NCBI RefSeq assembly: GCF_000060345.1 | Contig: NC_008571.1 | Coordinates: 1,922,001-1,986,000 of the forward strand | Reading direction: 5' to 3' | Source of the DNA: Christiangramia forsetii KT0803 | GTDB taxonomy: Bacteria; Bacteroidota; Bacteroidia; Flavobacteriales; Flavobacteriaceae | DNA length: 64,000 nucleotides | Part shown: positions 62,051 through 64,000 of the stretch, one piece after another | Layout: each line of letters starts with the position of its first letter | How positions within the stretch are numbered: position 1 is the stretch's first letter | Program-made: the position numbers and the translations under genes | The notes under the pieces: generated by a model | What the model was told of the DNA's origin: nothing | Seen by the model: only the letters and a program-made list of their open reading frames with translations | The model's database searches: none

Positions 62051-62735
62051 CTTACTATTTATACTTCTATTTGGGTTATCGGTTTCAGCACAGCAGCAGG
62101 AAGCAACGCAGGATACTGTTCAGTATAACGAGAAATATGGAGTTCGGGTAGGAATAGATCTAAGCAAACCACTGCGCACATTATTAGATGATAATTTTAG
62201 TGGAATTCAGTTAGTAGGAGATTATCGAGTTTATAAAAACTTTTATGCCGCCGCAGAGTTAGGTACTGAAAAGATCACTTTTGAAGGGGATAATATCGAG
62301 ACTTTTACTAATGGCAGTTATATAAAACTTGGTGGTGATTATAATGCCTATGAAAACTGGCTGGATATGCAAAATGCAATTTTCGTTGGTGTACGCTTTG
62401 GGTTTGCCAGCTTCTCTCAGACCCTGGATCAATACAGGATCTATACATCTTCAAACTATTTTGGTCCAGACATTAGGGAAGATAATACAGAAACAACAGG
62501 TTTAACTGCCAGCTGGGGGGAAGTTATGATTGGAATCAAAGTTGAAATCATTAAAAATCTCTTTCTTTCAGCTAACGTACAGCTTAAAAGGAGAATTGGA
62601 CAGAATACACCGACTAACTTTGACAACCTTGCCATTCCCGGATTTGGAAGAACTTATGATAGCAGTGAGTTTGGAGCAGGATTTGGATACAATATCTCTT
62701 ACCTTATCCCATTCTATAAGAAGTCGAGAAATTAA
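62031..62735 (+). CDS. DUF6048-like outer-membrane protein
   Basis: The ATG at 62031 (MYRYFSSLLFILLFGLSVSAQ) begins a clean signal peptide; the frame upstream lies inside the preceding gene. The 234-residue mature protein looks like an outer-membrane barrel: YGVRVGIDLSKPLRTLLDDN, GIQLVGDYRVYKNFYAAAELG, NAIFVGVRFGFASF, VMIGIKVEIIKNLFLSANVQLKRR, with a final FGAGFGYNISYLIPFY. It overlaps the lipoprotein gene by 20 bases. A lipoprotein plus barrel pair suggests that they form a complex at the outer membrane. Four bases overlap with the convergent methyltransferase gene. Confidence 0.8.
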   Translation: MYRYFSSLLFILLFGLSVSAQQQEATQDTVQYNEKYGVRVGIDLSKPLRTLLDDNFSGIQLVGDYRVYKNFYAAAELGTEKITFEGDNIETFTNGSYIKLGGDYNAYENWLDMQNAIFVGVRFGFASFSQTLDQYRIYTSSNYFGPDIREDNTETTGLTASWGEVMIGIKVEIIKNLFLSANVQLKRRIGQNTPTNFDNLAIPGFGRTYDSSEFGAGFGYNISYLIPFYKKSRN

Positions 62736-63892
62736 TTATTCTCCTGCTTACTTTTTTTCTTGGAACCTTCATAAAGCACATATTTCAATAATCTCGCTTC
62801 GAGAGGTCCGTTATAGAGCTTAATCTTTCGCGAAGCTCGCAGGCCAACGCTTTTGATCGCTTCGAAATTAGTGGCAATAAACCATGCATGGGTTCCGGGA
62901 TAATTCTGCTTTAACGTATCTCCTATTTTTCCGTAGAAATCTTCTATATCGATTTCCAAACGTTCTCCGTATGGCGGATTAAAAAGCATATGAAGATATC
63001 CTTCTTTCTGTTTCTCGCTTTCAAAGAAACTTCTCTGTTCAATATCAATAAAATCTGAAAGGTTGGCATTTTTCACATTATCCTTCGCTTTCATTATTGC
63101 TGAAGGTGCTTTATCATAACCCTTGATCTTAAAATGAAAATCCCTTACCTTTTTCATTGCAGACTCTTCAATTTTCTCATAAAGATCTTCATCCCAATCA
63201 TTCCACTTTTCAAAAGCAAATTCCTTTCTGTTTAGATTTGGCGGAATATTACAGGCTATCATGGCAGCTTCAATAGGAATGGTTCCACTACCACACATGG
63301 GGTCCAGAAAATCACACTGACCGTCCCACCCGGACATTAACAGCATTCCTGCTGCAAGTACTTCGTTAATAGGTGCAATATTCGTTGCAGTTCTATAACC
63401 TCTTTTATGCAGGGAATCTCCAGAGCTATCAAATGAGACATTGCAGAAATTATTTTCAATATGAATGTTGATGCGCAGGTCTGGAAAATCAAGATCTACA
63501 TCAGGTCGTTTTCCAAATTTTTCTCTAAACCTATCTACAATGGCATCCTTACTTTTTAGAGCTACATACTGGGAATGAGTAAATATTTCTGAATGCACAG
63601 CTGAATCTATGGCTAAGCTACCATCGTCTGCCAGGAATTTCTCCCAGGGTAATTTTTTAATATTATCATACAATTCCTGTTCAGAATTCACCCTAAAGCT
63701 TTCATAAGGTTTCAGAATTTTTATGGCTGTGCGTAAACATAGGTTGGCCTTGTACATAAAGCCCTTATCACCCGCGAAACTAACCATCCGGTTACCTTCT
63801 TTGATGTCCAGTGCTCCTAAGTCCAGTAATTCTTTTGCCAGGATCGATTCAAAACCATAAAGGGTCTTGGCGATCATTCTGTAGTTATCCAT
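62732..63892 (-). CDS. THUMP-domain RNA methyltransferase (RlmL N-terminal type)
   Basis: The 386-residue protein has a THUMP RNA-binding domain (about 45-165) and a SAM methyltransferase domain with DFLDPMCGSGTIPIEAAMIA, the catalytic motif NPPYGERLEID and an N-terminal MIAKTLYGFESILAKELLDLGA. Members methylate guanosine N2 in 23S rRNA (RlmL/G2445) or related sites. It lacks the second RlmK domain found in the E. coli fusion. It is convergent with the DUF6048-like gene and overlaps it by four bases. Confidence 0.92.
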   Translation of the reverse strand: MDNYRMIAKTLYGFESILAKELLDLGALDIKEGNRMVSFAGDKGFMYKANLCLRTAIKILKPYESFRVNSEQELYDNIKKLPWEKFLADDGSLAIDSAVHSEIFTHSQYVALKSKDAIVDRFREKFGKRPDVDLDFPDLRINIHIENNFCNVSFDSSGDSLHKRGYRTATNIAPINEVLAAGMLLMSGWDGQCDFLDPMCGSGTIPIEAAMIACNIPPNLNRKEFAFEKWNDWDEDLYEKIEESAMKKVRDFHFKIKGYDKAPSAIMKAKDNVKNANLSDFIDIEQRSFFESEKQKEGYLHMLFNPPYGERLEIDIEDFYGKIGDTLKQNYPGTHAWFIATNFEAIKSVGLRASRKIKLYNGPLEARLLKYVLYEGSKKKSKQENN

Positions 63893-64000
63893 AATCCTTC
63901 TTTAAAGAACCGCAAAAATAAGTTAATTTTGTCCGAAACTATAATAATAACAGGATACTTCAGAACGTAGTTTTTGAATATCCTGGTACAATCAATCAAA
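63893..64000. promoter_or_regulatory. Divergent promoter region at window end
   Basis: Two -7 boxes stand back to back: minus-strand TATTTTTG (63913-63920) for the methyltransferase gene, and plus-strand TAATTTTG (63924-63931), presumably for a gene beyond the window. No start codon is evident before 64000. Confidence 0.35.

Overview
The window is a stretch of chromosome from a member of the Bacteroidota, almost certainly a marine-type Flavobacteriaceae (a Gramella/Christiangramia- or Salegentibacter-like organism is my guess, not a database result). The evidence is low GC, many lipoproteins and outer-membrane barrels, two kinds of type IX secretion (T9SS) C-terminal signals, a PorP/SprF partner protein, a six-domain ribosomal protein S1, flavobacterial promoters of the TTG-N19-20-TAnnTTTG type, and a 6S-like RNA next to zapA. 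No tRNA, rRNA, CRISPR array, prophage or intact insertion sequence was found.

Layout. 1-1612: ppk1 (cut by the window edge), a SixA-type phosphatase and pdxH on the minus strand. 1613-15946: a long leader region, then one operon on the plus strand: a giant repetitive T9SS type B adhesin of about 3639 residues, a SprF-like outer-membrane protein, and a TPR/PD40/OmpA protein resembling PorE. 16329-18604: S41 protease lipoprotein and a CAP-domain lipoprotein, convergent. 18781-21597: operon pyrR, pyrB, small unknown gene, rnz. 21762-24674: alpha/beta hydrolase and a pair of exported ferritin-like proteins. 25140-31585: rpsA, an MFS exporter, cmk, lon. 31795-34756: ECF sigma factor, membrane anti-sigma candidate and two exported beta-helix-like proteins. 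34913-41195: UMF1-type MFS, M48 lipoprotein, hydrolase, two msrB genes, collagen-like lipoprotein, lpd. 41196-41941: gene-free, full of palindromic dispersed repeats. 41942-46043: PP-loop ATPase, aroQ and a run of small outer-membrane barrels that includes one collapsed gene. 46158-48080: xerC/D-like recombinase and aldo/keto reductase. 48705-51082: cell-division/RNA-turnover operon (coiled-coil protein, zapA, 6S-like RNA, rny). 51264-64000: M23 peptidase, cysteine desulfurase, calcium-binding-type lipoprotein, Smr protein, a T9SS type A cargo, DUF2752 and CCC-motif membrane proteins, ornithine aminotransferase, rlmD, a DUF6452/DUF6048-like pair and a THUMP methyltransferase.

How it works together. 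The centrepiece is the adhesin-SprF-PorE-like cassette: the cargo ends in a type B (CHU_C/gliding) sorting domain, the family known to depend on a SprF partner. The gene carries three separately homogenised repeat arrays: 14 x 234 bp SprB units, 3 x 279 bp cadherin-like units, and 3 x 735 bp HYR triplets. The rest is mostly housekeeping plus cell-envelope functions. I see no clear defence system or wholly new system. The best leads beyond the adhesin are the 6S-like RNA inside the zapA-rny operon, the hairpin at the 5-prime end of the rpsA leader, the collapsed outer-membrane gene, the ferritin-like pair, and a cysteine cluster in ornithine aminotransferase.
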